NCBI GenBank assembly: GCA_040755155.1
Contig: JBFMBP010000139.1
Span: 1 to 64,000, forward strand
Source of the DNA: Candidatus Omnitrophota bacterium
GTDB lineage: Bacteria > Hinthialibacterota > Hinthialibacteria > Hinthialibacterales > Hinthialibacteraceae
Direction: 5' to 3'
DNA: 64,000 bases
Under the pieces are notes generated by a model. It ran no database searches and was not told where the DNA came from. It saw only the letters and a list, made by a program, of their open reading frames with translations. This document shows positions 18,036-28,239 of the stretch, one piece after another. A program made the position numbers and the translations under genes. Position 1 is the first letter of the stretch; every line of letters begins with the position of its first letter.

Positions 18036-18071
18036 AAAACAGGAGAGAATCCAACGACTCTCTCCTGTTTT
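18036..18071 (-). terminator. Terminator after the GntR/LacI regulator gene
   Basis: A perfect 13-bp stem (AAAACAGGAGAGA at 18036-18048 and TCTCTCCTGTTTT at 18059-18071) with a 10-base loop. The T-rich arm ends suit either strand. It lies 35 bases past the end of the minus-strand regulator. Confidence 0.85.
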
Positions 18072-18105
18072 ATTAAGAAAATCTATGGAAATACTCCAGC
18101 GAGAC

Positions 18106-19251
18106 TTAATTGGCCGCCATCAACTCGTTTTTGGAATGAGTTGATTCGCGCAGCAAAAGACGTTGCGAAATAACGATTTCCCTCTCATCATTCGTATACC
18201 GAGAATCCATTTCGAGGCCAAGCTCATTGCACAATACACGGATGATGGCGTCTGCATACTCGGACGTGCACGGCGAGACGGTGGAAAGCCGCGGTTCGGA
18301 ATACCGCCCGTAGCTGAAATCGCCATGGCCGATGATCGCTATGTCGTCAGGTATGCGCAATCCCAGCGTTTTCAATGCCCGCGCCGCTTCCAGCGCGATA
18401 ATATCGTCATACGCCGCTAGGGCCGTAGGAGGATGAGAGCCGCGAAAGATCGACTCGAGCCGGGTTAGATTGACGTGCCATTCTTTGAACATCGCGGGAT
18501 TGATTACTAACGCATCCGGATTCCACAAATCTCGTCTTTTCATAGCGTCCTTATAGGCGTTCCACCGTTCCGGAATCGGTCCAAAATCGGATTCGCCGCC
18601 TTTCGGTCCCGCATAGGCGATTCGAACATGGCCTTGTTGTAGAAAATGTTCGATCGCTTCACGGGCGCCGCCATAATAATCCCTGCGGACGATATACCAG
18701 GAGGGATTGGAATACTCGGACACTTTTTCGCCGATGATGACGGGCTTTTTGTTTTTCCCGAACAAAGAGGCGACGCTGACGTGCTTTTTAGGCTGAACGG
18801 GGAACCAGATCATCGCCCTGACCTCTTTATCGAACATCGTCCGGGCCATATTCAATTCCGCTTCTTCGTCTTCCGGCGAGAACATGATCATGACGTTGAT
18901 ATTCTTCTGGATCCCTTCTTCCACGATTTCCGACACCAATCCATCCGCCGAAGAATAATTCACCGGCATGATCAAACCAACGAGATTCGGCTCAGCCGTC
19001 TCCTTATCCCCATCGGCCGATCGCTTTACGACGAACGTGCCGCTGCCCTGACGCGATACCAGCCATCCTTGCCGTTCCAATTCGGATATGGCTCTAGTGA
19101 CGGTGCTAAGGCTTAACCCATGCTCTTTCATGAGTTTCTCTCGCGTAGGAAGCGGATCCCCGGCTTTTAAAGCGCCTTCGTTTATTTGTTCACGAAGATG
19201 TAGCATCAATTGAACATACTTGGGTACCCGTAAAGAATCGAAACTTTTCAC
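18106..19251 (-). CDS. GntR-type DNA-binding/LacI-type ligand-binding transcription regulator
   Basis: The N-terminal winged helix-turn-helix (residues about 8-77) has GntR marks: QLREQI-like LHLREQINEGAL, GDPLPTREKLMKEHGLS, STVTRAISELERQGWLVSRQGSGTFV. The rest is a periplasmic-binding-protein fold of the LacI type (VGLIMPVN..., GHVRIAYAGP, PTALAAYDDIIALEAARAL, DDIAIIGHGD). This hybrid plan is that of AraR-like sugar-sensing repressors. The effector is probably a sugar or sugar derivative. No sugar operon lies directly beside it, so the target may be distant. A 549-base AT-rich gap precedes its start. Confidence 0.9.
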   Translation of the reverse strand: MKSFDSLRVPKYVQLMLHLREQINEGALKAGDPLPTREKLMKEHGLSLSTVTRAISELERQGWLVSRQGSGTFVVKRSADGDKETAEPNLVGLIMPVNYSSADGLVSEIVEEGIQKNINVMIMFSPEDEEAELNMARTMFDKEVRAMIWFPVQPKKHVSVASLFGKNKKPVIIGEKVSEYSNPSWYIVRRDYYGGAREAIEHFLQQGHVRIAYAGPKGGESDFGPIPERWNAYKDAMKRRDLWNPDALVINPAMFKEWHVNLTRLESIFRGSHPPTALAAYDDIIALEAARALKTLGLRIPDDIAIIGHGDFSYGRYSEPRLSTVSPCTSEYADAIIRVLCNELGLEMDSRYTNDEREIVISQRLLLRESTHSKNELMAAN

Positions 19252-19800
19252 ATTACACCTCGAACCTGATTGTTTTTTCCCCGATATTTAGGGTAACAGC
19301 CCATAATGCTTAATATCGAAAAAAAATTCAACTTAAATAAAATCTTCCCATTTTCTTTTTTCAATGAGATTAAGATTCATTTTCTTGTCCTCCAGCTTTT
19401 CCCTCCTCTCATCTTCAACAATTAATACGAATTTATATGATATTCGTCTCCAAAATTTTCCCATTTGATCCATTCATGGTTATAATTTTTTTTATTTTTT
19501 ATATACAACCGAAAAAACCAACAAAAAATACAACCATTTCAATACATCTATATAATCGAATCATTAGAAAAAGCTAAAACATTACACCATTATCTTATCT
19601 CTTCTTTTTTATTTTGGAAGGTTTAAGGCAGAAGATGATTAATTATTACAAAATGAAAAATATATTAACAATTATTAATGCTATAATTCCCCAGTTTATA
19701 CGGTAACAAAAACACCAACCAGCGTCAGGTTTGAAGGAAGAAATTTATGGGATTAATAGGATTATCTTCTTTGATTGTAACGATTTAGCCTTAGGAAGGA
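19252..19800. other. AT-rich intergenic stretch before the GntR/LacI gene
   Basis: This 549-base region has long T and A runs and no credible gene or RNA. The only structured feature noticed is the interrupted palindrome ACGAAT (19427-19432)/ATTCGT (19442-19447), about 180 bases upstream of the regulator, which could be an operator. The region could hold promoter elements for the regulator. Confidence 0.5.
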
Positions 19801-20967
19801 TTAATACTGTTTTGTGAGAGAATTAACGAATTGTTTCTTCTTATCCAAATCTTTCCAAAGCATCCAGCCGATCAAACCTGCCGCCGCGCCGCCGAGCTGA
19901 GCCAAAGCGGATGCGTTGCTGACGCCGGCGATATGCCATTGGGCGAGTATCAATTGATAGCCGATCCACGGAAGAAATACTATGCAGGCGGGAAATTTTA
20001 ACCAAATCCAGTTAAAGGTTAATGGATAGCGGAAAACGAATCCGAATTTCCGGTCATGGAATTTCAAAGCGTAAAAAACCATAATCCCGGATATGCCCCC
20101 GCTGGCGCCGATGCAAGGAATATCCGGATGAGGATCGAAGAGGACGTGCTCCATGCCTCCCGCGAGGATCGCAAAAAGCAAAAATAGGAGGTAACGGGAT
20201 TTCCCCAAGAAATCTTCAACATCCGGGCCTAGCATGTTGAAAAAATATAGATTGCCCAGCAAGTGGACGATTCCGCTATGGAGAAAAAAACTGGTCAGAA
20301 ACGTTAGACCCGCCATGCGCCGCGCTTGATTGGGATAAAGAGCAAAATGTTGAAGGGATGAATTGAAATTTTGAAAAGCCAGTACGCTGGCTATGGCGAT
20401 GGCGGCGAGGAGGCCCCAGGTAAACCAGGGAACGGTTATTCTCGCATCCTCCTCCATCTTAACCGGCAACCCCAAAAGCAGGCTTATGGCGCTTTTCATG
20501 CTTGAGGAAGGTCCATCGTCGCTTTCCCAGAAAGAGCGTTGGTCGATTTCCTTGAGATGTTCGGCGCAAACTTTGCCGAAAGCAATCGCTGCGTCTTTGG
20601 GGAGTTTATGGCTTTGGAGAGGACGCCAAGGCATCAGTGGAAATTTTTCGTATTCGCCAGCGTCGAACCAAACGAATTGGCAGGGAACGCATACGTCAAG
20701 AAGGGGAAGTTCGGAACGGGAGGATGAATCCACTTCCAGCATTTTTTGCCCGCAAGCGGGACAGGAGCGCTTCTCGGTACCTTCGCCATTCAGCGCTTTT
20801 TTCCAAAAATAATTGACGGTTCCTTTCTCCAATCGCTTGCGTAAAACCGACATATTGACGGCGCCGCCGCCGCATTGAGGACAAAACCAAAAGAGATTGC
20901 CTTCATGATTCAACGAAGAGAGTTCAATTTGGCATTCTGGACAATGATAAACCATCTCCGAGGTCAT
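19801..20967 (-). CDS. Zinc-ribbon rhomboid-family membrane protein lacking the catalytic histidine
   Basis: Two N-terminal zinc-ribbon-like cysteine sets (CPEC...CPQC, then CPAC...CVPC) are followed by six or so membrane segments. Rhomboid marks are HSGIVHLLGNLYFFNMLG and the serine motif GASGGISG. Rhomboids are intramembrane serine proteases that need a Ser-His dyad. Here the last-helix motif reads AQLGGAAAGL where AHxGG is expected, so histidine is replaced by glutamine (CAG). It may be an inactive, chaperone-like rhomboid. The ATG at 20967 is favoured over an upstream TTG because GAGG precedes it. It lies 29 bases after msrA on the same strand. Confidence 0.85.
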   Translation of the reverse strand: MTSEMVYHCPECQIELSSLNHEGNLFWFCPQCGGGAVNMSVLRKRLEKGTVNYFWKKALNGEGTEKRSCPACGQKMLEVDSSSRSELPLLDVCVPCQFVWFDAGEYEKFPLMPWRPLQSHKLPKDAAIAFGKVCAEHLKEIDQRSFWESDDGPSSSMKSAISLLLGLPVKMEEDARITVPWFTWGLLAAIAIASVLAFQNFNSSLQHFALYPNQARRMAGLTFLTSFFLHSGIVHLLGNLYFFNMLGPDVEDFLGKSRYLLFLLFAILAGGMEHVLFDPHPDIPCIGASGGISGIMVFYALKFHDRKFGFVFRYPLTFNWIWLKFPACIVFLPWIGYQLILAQWHIAGVSNASALAQLGGAAAGLIGWMLWKDLDKKKQFVNSLTKQY

Positions 20968-20996
20968 AAGCGCCTCTATCCGCAAATTATATTTTC

Positions 20997-21630
20997 TTAG
21001 ATGCTACAATGCCCTCCATGCTTTTCATAGTATCGTTGATGGTATTCTTCCGCTCGGTAAAACGTCTGCGCCGGAACAATCTCCGTAACGATTTTTCTTT
21101 TGTAGCGATGGGAATTTTGCAGCCGTTCTTTCGATACGATCGCCTCTTGCTTTTGTTTGTCGTTGTAGTAAAAAATCGCGGATCGATATTGGGTTCCGAT
21201 ATCAGGTCCCTGCCGGTTCAATGTCGTAGGATTATGATTCGCCCAAAATACTTTTAAAAGTTCTTCATAAGAAACTTGGGCGGGATCGTATTCCACATAA
21301 ACGGCTTCGGCGTGTCCCGTTCGATCCGTACAAACGTCTCTATACGTGGGATTCTTCGTGGTTCCGCCCATATAACCGGCCGCCGTCTCTGCGACGCCTT
21401 TCACTTTGCGAAATGTCGCTTCTACGCCCCAAAAGCAACCGGCGGCGAATGCGGCTTTTTCCATTTTGACATCCTTTCTCGCATTAAAATGAGCGGCTTC
21501 GTTTCGGGGTTTAAGCTTATAGAGTCCCTTCACCGCCGGAGCCAATAGAATAGCCAACAGTAAAACAAACAAGAAGAGAATCCATTTTATAGTTCGGCGC
21601 GAGAAAAACAGGTTAGATGAAGAGCCGGAA

Positions 21631-21650
<20 letters not shown>
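20997..21650 (-). CDS. msrA: Membrane-anchored peptide-methionine (S)-S-oxide reductase
   Basis: MsrA reduces methionine-S-sulfoxide in oxidised proteins. The catalytic motif GCFWG (Cys72) and typical blocks [42 protein letters not shown] and [10 protein letters not shown] are present, with a late HGGHCS cysteine that may resolve the disulfide. The first 40 residues add a single membrane anchor ([20 protein letters not shown], 21-40), which would place the enzyme in the envelope. Its start overlaps the end of the sigma-54 activator gene by 20 bases, so it belongs to the secretion/two-component run. Confidence 0.92.
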
Positions 21651-23010
<1,360 letters not shown>

Positions 23011-23021
23011 TGCGATCGAAC

Positions 23022-24722
23022 CTAGGAGGCGGCTTTCATTTCGCTGAGCCGGAAAATCGAACCATGGCCGCTGGAAACGTATTGAATATCCCAGCCGTGC
23101 GCCAACACGATTTGCATCACGACGGCCAATCCCAATCCCGTGCCATTCTTATTGGCCGTGTAATAAGGCCGAAAGATTTTCTCCACTTCGTGTTCGGGAA
23201 TGCCCGGCCCATCGTCCCGCACTTCCAAAGAATACTCATCCGGCCGGGATTTTGCAATCCGAATTTCGATCTTGCCTTGGCGCGGCGAGGCCTGAATGGA
23301 ATTCAGCATCAAGTTGAACAATACTTGACGCAGCAGCAATTCGTCGGCTTGGACGACCGTCTCCGGCCCCGATATTTCGAATTGGATACTCTTGTCTTCC
23401 ATATCGCTTTCCAGCGTGCGCGCCACGTCTTTGACTACCGCGTTGAGAGGAATAGACGCGGGTTTCGGCTCGCGGGGACGCGAATATTCGATGAATTCGT
23501 TCAACTGGGCGGTAACGCGATCTACTTCTTCCGTAATATCCCGCGATCGGGCGCGGACTTCCTCCGAGGCGTCTTCCCGTTTGGAAATCAACTGAGCCAA
23601 GCCTCTGACTATATTCAAGGGATTGCGGGTTTCATGCGCCAGTCCGGCGGCGGCGAGATTCATTTCCCGCAAACGGGCGTTCATCTCGCTGGCCCGAATC
23701 AATCGCAATTGCAATTCCGACGAACGCGCCATGTTGCGCCAGGCGGCGCCCAAACCGACCACGGCCAATAGGGCGATGATGCTCATGGCCAGACGCAGCC
23801 ACATGTCGCGTCTGATTTCCGCCCAATAGGAATCGGCCGACATCAAGAGAACAAAACCGTGCAAGCCTTGCTTTTTGATCATCTCGTTATACTGTGCTTC
23901 GCTCAACCAGGGAGGACGTCCGAAAAAGCGCGGCGGCCTTCTCGGCTCTTGAAAAAAGAGGGGCTGGCCGCTCGCCGCAGCTATGGCTGCCGTCGCGTCG
24001 GGAGGGAACATTCCCGGGCGGCGGCGCATCACCATATCCGCGGTGATAGGAATCGTCGCTCCTCCAATTCCAAATGGCCCTCCCATCAATTCCTCTCCGG
24101 GAGGCGGAGGAGGCGGGAAAAACTCGTCGTCTTGGATTCCGCCTGGACCTCTTCTGTCCGGTTCGTCCCCCCGCTGACCGTCTCTTCTTCCCATGCCGGG
24201 CGATTGGCCTCCGCGATTGTCCGGTCCTTTCCGATCCATCCCGTCATCCCGCCGTCCGTCTCTTCTCATCATATCCGTGACGGGTACAACGATAGTAGCC
24301 GAGGATTGTTCGGGAATATCCCGGCGTTCGTCCAAGCCAAGATCGACCAAATTTACGAAAGTTACTGAGTTACCGTTCCAACGCTCGCCCTGTTGGGGCA
24401 GATCCTTCGCATTCAAGTTGAGAGGTTCCCCAGCGGAAGCCACTACCTCGCCGGTTGAATTCAATAAAGCAATGGATATCAATTCGTCCGATTTGGAGAG
24501 TTCCTGCAACGCCATTTCCAACCGAGGCTGCAAAACGAAGCCGAAATGGCGCTGAGACCGAATGACGACGCTGAGGGAATTCGAGATATCGAGGGCGCGG
24601 TTGAGCAGCGCCGCCCTGGCTCCTTGCTTCACTTGATGGTGTTCGAGAACATGCCACACGCCGATCGTTCCCAACACGACCGCGAGCAATCCATAAACGA
24701 TGTAATTTCGATCGATTCGCAT
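23022..24722 (-). CDS. Membrane sensor histidine kinase with proline/glycine-rich periplasmic insert
   Basis: The 566-residue kinase has a first membrane helix at residues 9-26 and a second near 310-335. The C-terminal HisKA domain has an H-box AHETRNPLNIVRG (His near 363), followed by HATPase boxes NLMLNSIQAS, DDGPGIP and GTGLGLAVV. The region between the helices contains a long, low-complexity insert rich in Gly, Asp, Arg and Pro, including PPPPPP, followed by an ordered stretch with FFGRPPWLSEAQYNEM. No HAMP domain is obvious. It directly precedes its NtrC-type partner and follows the secretin genes, so it may sense envelope or secretion status. Confidence 0.93.
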   Translation of the reverse strand: MRIDRNYIVYGLLAVVLGTIGVWHVLEHHQVKQGARAALLNRALDISNSLSVVIRSQRHFGFVLQPRLEMALQELSKSDELISIALLNSTGEVVASAGEPLNLNAKDLPQQGERWNGNSVTFVNLVDLGLDERRDIPEQSSATIVVPVTDMMRRDGRRDDGMDRKGPDNRGGQSPGMGRRDGQRGDEPDRRGPGGIQDDEFFPPPPPPGEELMGGPFGIGGATIPITADMVMRRRPGMFPPDATAAIAAASGQPLFFQEPRRPPRFFGRPPWLSEAQYNEMIKKQGLHGFVLLMSADSYWAEIRRDMWLRLAMSIIALLAVVGLGAAWRNMARSSELQLRLIRASEMNARLREMNLAAAGLAHETRNPLNIVRGLAQLISKREDASEEVRARSRDITEEVDRVTAQLNEFIEYSRPREPKPASIPLNAVVKDVARTLESDMEDKSIQFEISGPETVVQADELLLRQVLFNLMLNSIQASPRQGKIEIRIAKSRPDEYSLEVRDDGPGIPEHEVEKIFRPYYTANKNGTGLGLAVVMQIVLAHGWDIQYVSSGHGSIFRLSEMKAAS

Positions 24723-24770
24723 GAGACTTTCGGCATCCTGCTTCTGGAGAATGGCATTACCGGCGATTTC

Positions 24771-26018
24771 TTATTTGCCGGAGCGGCTTCTGATTTTCGA
24801 CATCGGTCCCGTTGGAGAAGGTTTTCTGCTCTTTACGGTTTCTTCTTTGACGACCGGCTTTTTGGGCGATTCCGAGGTTTTCTCCGCTTCGGCGGGCTTT
24901 TCCGCTTCCGCCCGCGCGGGGACGCCTTCGAGGAATTTGTTGATTTGTTGTTCCGAGAAGACCTTCGGAGCCAATTCCGTTTTCCCCTTTTCGTCGTTCG
25001 TCATTTCGGCGAGTTGATCCGTTCCTTCTACGACGTACGGCGTAAGAAAGATTAAGAGCTCCGTCTTGGAATTCGTTTTAATCGTGCGCTTGAAAGGATA
25101 TCCCAATAAAGGAATATCGCCTAGCACGGGAATCTTACGCACGGTCTCGGTTTTATTATCCTCCATCATGCCGCCGATGACTACGGTTTGGCCATGAGGA
25201 ACCACTACCCGCGTTTCCGCCGATCGTTTGGCGAAAACCGGCGCGTCGATGGTGTCGGAAATCGGCACCGTTTCGCCCGTCAACGTCGAGATTTCGGGCG
25301 AAAGGTCCATCTCCACCAGTCCATTATCGCTGATATAAGGCGTTACGCGCAAAATGATGCCTATATCGTCGTAAACCACGGTGTTGATGGTTTGGCCGTC
25401 CTGCGTAATCCGGCTGTTGCTGATGAACGGCACTTCCTGGCCAACCGTAATCACCGCTTCTTCGTTGCTCCTCGTCATGATGGACGGTCTCGACAACACT
25501 TCCAACTTTCCTACTTCGGAGATAGCGCGCATCGTCGCTTCCAGATCGTTTTCTATGATCTTATAAAAACCGCCCCGCGTCTCCGCCGCCAGACCGAAGA
25601 GCGATTGCAGAGTATTGGCTTGACCGCCGCCGAATTTGATAGTCCCCTCGATGCCGAAATCCAAGTCGTCATTGTGCGTTACTTCCAAAAAAACGACCTT
25701 GATAAGAACCTGGGCAACGGGTTTATCCAAATGTTCGATGATTTGACGGATATGTTCGTTCGTCTCTTCGTCTGCGATGACGATGATCGACTTCGTATCC
25801 GGATCGGTCTGAATTACGGCTTGCCAGGCGCGTCCAGGAGTATAGGAATCCGCCTGGTAACCGCTTCCGGAAGATGAGGAAGAACTGGAGGAGGAACGTC
25901 CCGTGCCGCCCATGCCGCCCATGCCTTGGAAAAATTGCGCCGCCGATTCTCCCGCCGTCCAACACGCGATGGCGGCGAATAACGCCATCTTTATTATAAT
26001 GCGTTTATAGTTATTCAT
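24771..26018 (-). CDS. gspD: Type II secretion secretin, barrel-forming half
   Basis: A signal peptide (ending GESAAQ) is followed by a short Gly/Ser-rich segment and half of a secretin N-domain (SIIVIADEETNEHIRQIIEHLD). The C-terminal secretin domain then follows (VLIKVVFLEVTHNDDLDFGIEG, RPSIMTRSNEEAVITVGQEVPF, VTPYISDNGLVEMDLSPEIS, VPHGQTVVIGGMMEDN, VPVLGDIPLLGYPF-like KIPVLGDIPLLGYPFKR, ELLIFLTPYVV). It forms the outer-membrane channel. A basic/acidic tail rich in Lys, Glu and Pro ends the protein. The N-domains expected upstream are in the separate preceding gene. Confidence 0.92.
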   Translation of the reverse strand: MNNYKRIIIKMALFAAIACWTAGESAAQFFQGMGGMGGTGRSSSSSSSSSGSGYQADSYTPGRAWQAVIQTDPDTKSIIVIADEETNEHIRQIIEHLDKPVAQVLIKVVFLEVTHNDDLDFGIEGTIKFGGGQANTLQSLFGLAAETRGGFYKIIENDLEATMRAISEVGKLEVLSRPSIMTRSNEEAVITVGQEVPFISNSRITQDGQTINTVVYDDIGIILRVTPYISDNGLVEMDLSPEISTLTGETVPISDTIDAPVFAKRSAETRVVVPHGQTVVIGGMMEDNKTETVRKIPVLGDIPLLGYPFKRTIKTNSKTELLIFLTPYVVEGTDQLAEMTNDEKGKTELAPKVFSEQQINKFLEGVPARAEAEKPAEAEKTSESPKKPVVKEETVKSRKPSPTGPMSKIRSRSGK

Positions 26019-26050
26019 CGTCTTTCACCTCGATCTTTCGTTAAGCCGTT

Positions 26051-27610
26051 TCATCTGGATGAACCCATAGAAGAACTATCGCCGCCAAAACCGCTGTTGG
26101 AAGAATTGCGGCTGCTGGAGGAGCTGTTGCTCGTCGATGAATTTCTGCCGGTGGCGCTGGTTCGGGAAGTCGACGAGGTGCGGCTGGTTCCCAGCGATTG
26201 TTCCTGAAACATTCCACTCAACACGTCCGCCACGTAGTCCACATCCGCATTTTTGAGAGTGTAGATATAGACTCGCTGCGTTTTGGATGGATTGGCGTCG
26301 AGTTGTTTTATCATCTGTTCGATCTGCAGCATCAGATCCTTCGAGGCGCTGACGACGACGGATTTGGTGCGGATGTCGGCGACGGCCGTTACCGTCTCCT
26401 GCGCGAGTTTACGTTCGCTGTCGCTTTGATTCTGCTGGCTTGGTCCGCCCGGCCCGCCGGGCATGCCCGGCATGCCCGGCATCGCGAAACGGCGTCCGCC
26501 GAATAGCCCCCGCTGTTGGGTTTGATTGGAAGTAGTTTGGTCTTGGAACAAGTCCGTAATCAACTGCGCCATTTCTTCCGCATCGGCGTTTTGCAGGCGG
26601 AACACCCGGATTTCCGTCAGTTCTTCCTTGGCGGCGTCCACTTGTTCCACCAAATGTTCGATAGTGGGCATGACCTCTTCCGGCGCGCTGACGATCAGCG
26701 AATTGGTCTGCTCGTCGGCGGCGGCCGTGATGCGGAACGCGGCCTGGCGCGCTTCGCTATCCCCGCCTTCTGGAGTTTGTTGCTGCATCCCCGGCGGACC
26801 GCCAAACATCATCTGGAAACGGTTTCCCCCCCGCTGGCGGTTGCGGCTGCTGGCAGTGGAGCCGCTTTCATCGTTTTGGAAAAGATCGTTCACGACTTGG
26901 GCCAGTTCGGAGGCGTCGGCGAATTTTAACGGAAAGACTTTGATGGACGATACGCCCGAGATGGATGAATCGAGCGCCCGGATGATTTCGGCGATGCGGC
27001 GGATGTTGGCTTGCGTATCCGTCAAAACGATGGCGTTGCTGCTTTCGTCCGCCGTCATGGTGGCGTAGGACGCGAGCAAGGGGCTGAGATTGTCGATCAG
27101 TTTCACCGCGTTGGCGAAGCGAACGGGAATGATTTGCGTTACCATCTCATCCGTTTTGGGAATCGCCGCCGGTTCGTTGCCTTTTTTGACGGGAATGTTC
27201 CGCTTCTTGGCTTCCTCGCGGGTGACGATCGTTAAAACCCGCTCGTTGCGCACGGCGGCGAATCCTTTTTCGTTCAAGACGGTGTTGAGCAAATCGACGG
27301 CTTCGTCTTTGTTGAGCGGTTGATGGCTCCACACGTCCAGCTGGCCGTCGACATTGGCGTTCTTGATAATCGTGAATCCAGCCGCCCGGCTGAGGTAGTC
27401 CAGCACTTCATCCAGAGAAGCGCCGCGAAAATTAAGGCGCAGCCCTTCGCCGTTGTTCGCTCCCGCCACGCCGGTGACAGTGTTGATCTTGAATGCGGCG
27501 GCGTTGTTTACCGGCTGGGGATTTTGCGCCGCGATCGCCGGACTATTCAAAGCGATCGTCGCGCAGACAATGGTTAAACGAAATATGAGATAAAAAAACT
27601 TCGTGTTCAT
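26051..27610 (-). CDS. gspD: Type II secretion secretin, periplasmic N-domain half
   Basis: After a signal peptide (ending NSPAIAAQ) come an N0 domain (LRLNFRGASLDEVLDYLSRAAGF) and repeated secretin N-domains. Each begins like IRVFRLQNADAEEMAQLITDLF and ends like TNSLIVSAPEEVMPTIEHLVEQVD. Long Gln/Gly/Pro-rich loops interrupt them. The last repeat stops after its first helix (YTLKNADVDYVADVLSGMF) and runs into a Ser/Thr/Asn-rich tail; no barrel is present. The missing half-domain and barrel are in the next gene, 32 bases downstream. Both genes have signal peptides, so this is a true gene split. It overlaps the C-like gene by ATGA. Confidence 0.9.
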   Translation of the reverse strand: MNTKFFYLIFRLTIVCATIALNSPAIAAQNPQPVNNAAAFKINTVTGVAGANNGEGLRLNFRGASLDEVLDYLSRAAGFTIIKNANVDGQLDVWSHQPLNKDEAVDLLNTVLNEKGFAAVRNERVLTIVTREEAKKRNIPVKKGNEPAAIPKTDEMVTQIIPVRFANAVKLIDNLSPLLASYATMTADESSNAIVLTDTQANIRRIAEIIRALDSSISGVSSIKVFPLKFADASELAQVVNDLFQNDESGSTASSRNRQRGGNRFQMMFGGPPGMQQQTPEGGDSEARQAAFRITAAADEQTNSLIVSAPEEVMPTIEHLVEQVDAAKEELTEIRVFRLQNADAEEMAQLITDLFQDQTTSNQTQQRGLFGGRRFAMPGMPGMPGGPGGPSQQNQSDSERKLAQETVTAVADIRTKSVVVSASKDLMLQIEQMIKQLDANPSKTQRVYIYTLKNADVDYVADVLSGMFQEQSLGTSRTSSTSRTSATGRNSSTSNSSSSSRNSSNSGFGGDSSSMGSSR

Positions 27611-28239
27611 GGCTTCATCTCCTGACTTCGGCGTTGCCTTAATTTGGCGAGAACGTCTTCGCCTCCCTTATCGCTGGTTTCCGCCGCTCTCGTTTCGGCG
27701 GCAGTTTCCGCGCGATTATCGCTTCTATTGGAATCGGGACGGCGGCCTTCATCGCTTCTCATCCCATCCCCAACTTCCCATTTTCCCTTCTCCCGCTCGA
27801 TGAGGCTTTTGCCGACGGGAAGATCGAGTTGCTCGTTTTCCCGCATTAAGATTACGCCTTCCGTCTCGATCGCCGCGATGCGGAAACCGGCGAATTCGTC
27901 CCCCAATTTCGCCACGCGCCGATAATCGGATTGCGAACCGTCGAAAAACGCAAAACTGCCTTCTTCGAAAATCATCGTTCCGCTAAGCGAAATCCGATCC
28001 TCGGGGGGAGGCGCCGCAGGTCTGGGAGCTTCTACCGCATTGCGCATAGCGCGGCGATTGGGATTGAAAATATTTTTATCCCATATCATGCGATAGGAAT
28101 CGAATGACGGTTGAGCCGCCGCCGGCTTCTCTTCCGGCCAAACCGAAAAGACGGACGCACCCGCGAGGCCGATCAACAAAACGCCGATCGCGATGCGCCG
28201 GTTATAAATGGCTGGAAACGGATTTCGTATTCGTTTCAT
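27607..28239 (-). CDS. GspC/PilP-like inner-membrane protein
   Basis: The 210-residue protein has one N-terminal membrane helix (IGVLLIGLAGASVFSVW), then IWDKNIFNPNRR, a phrase typical of the homology region of GspC-like proteins. A small beta-rich domain follows (ISLSGTMIFEEGSFAFFDG, RVAKLGDEFAGFRIAAIETEGVILM). The C-terminus is charged and low-complexity, with no PDZ domain. GspC links the inner-membrane platform to the secretin. It overlaps the N-domain secretin gene by 4 bases and the gspM-like gene by 38 bases. Confidence 0.75.
   Translation of the reverse strand: MKRIRNPFPAIYNRRIAIGVLLIGLAGASVFSVWPEEKPAAAQPSFDSYRMIWDKNIFNPNRRAMRNAVEAPRPAAPPPEDRISLSGTMIFEEGSFAFFDGSQSDYRRVAKLGDEFAGFRIAAIETEGVILMRENEQLDLPVGKSLIEREKGKWEVGDGMRSDEGRRPDSNRSDNRAETAAETRAAETSDKGGEDVLAKLRQRRSQEMKP

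Noticed and set aside
24771-27610. Secretin split as a simple frameshift
   Set aside because: The second part has its own ribosome site and signal peptide, so two true genes are more likely.
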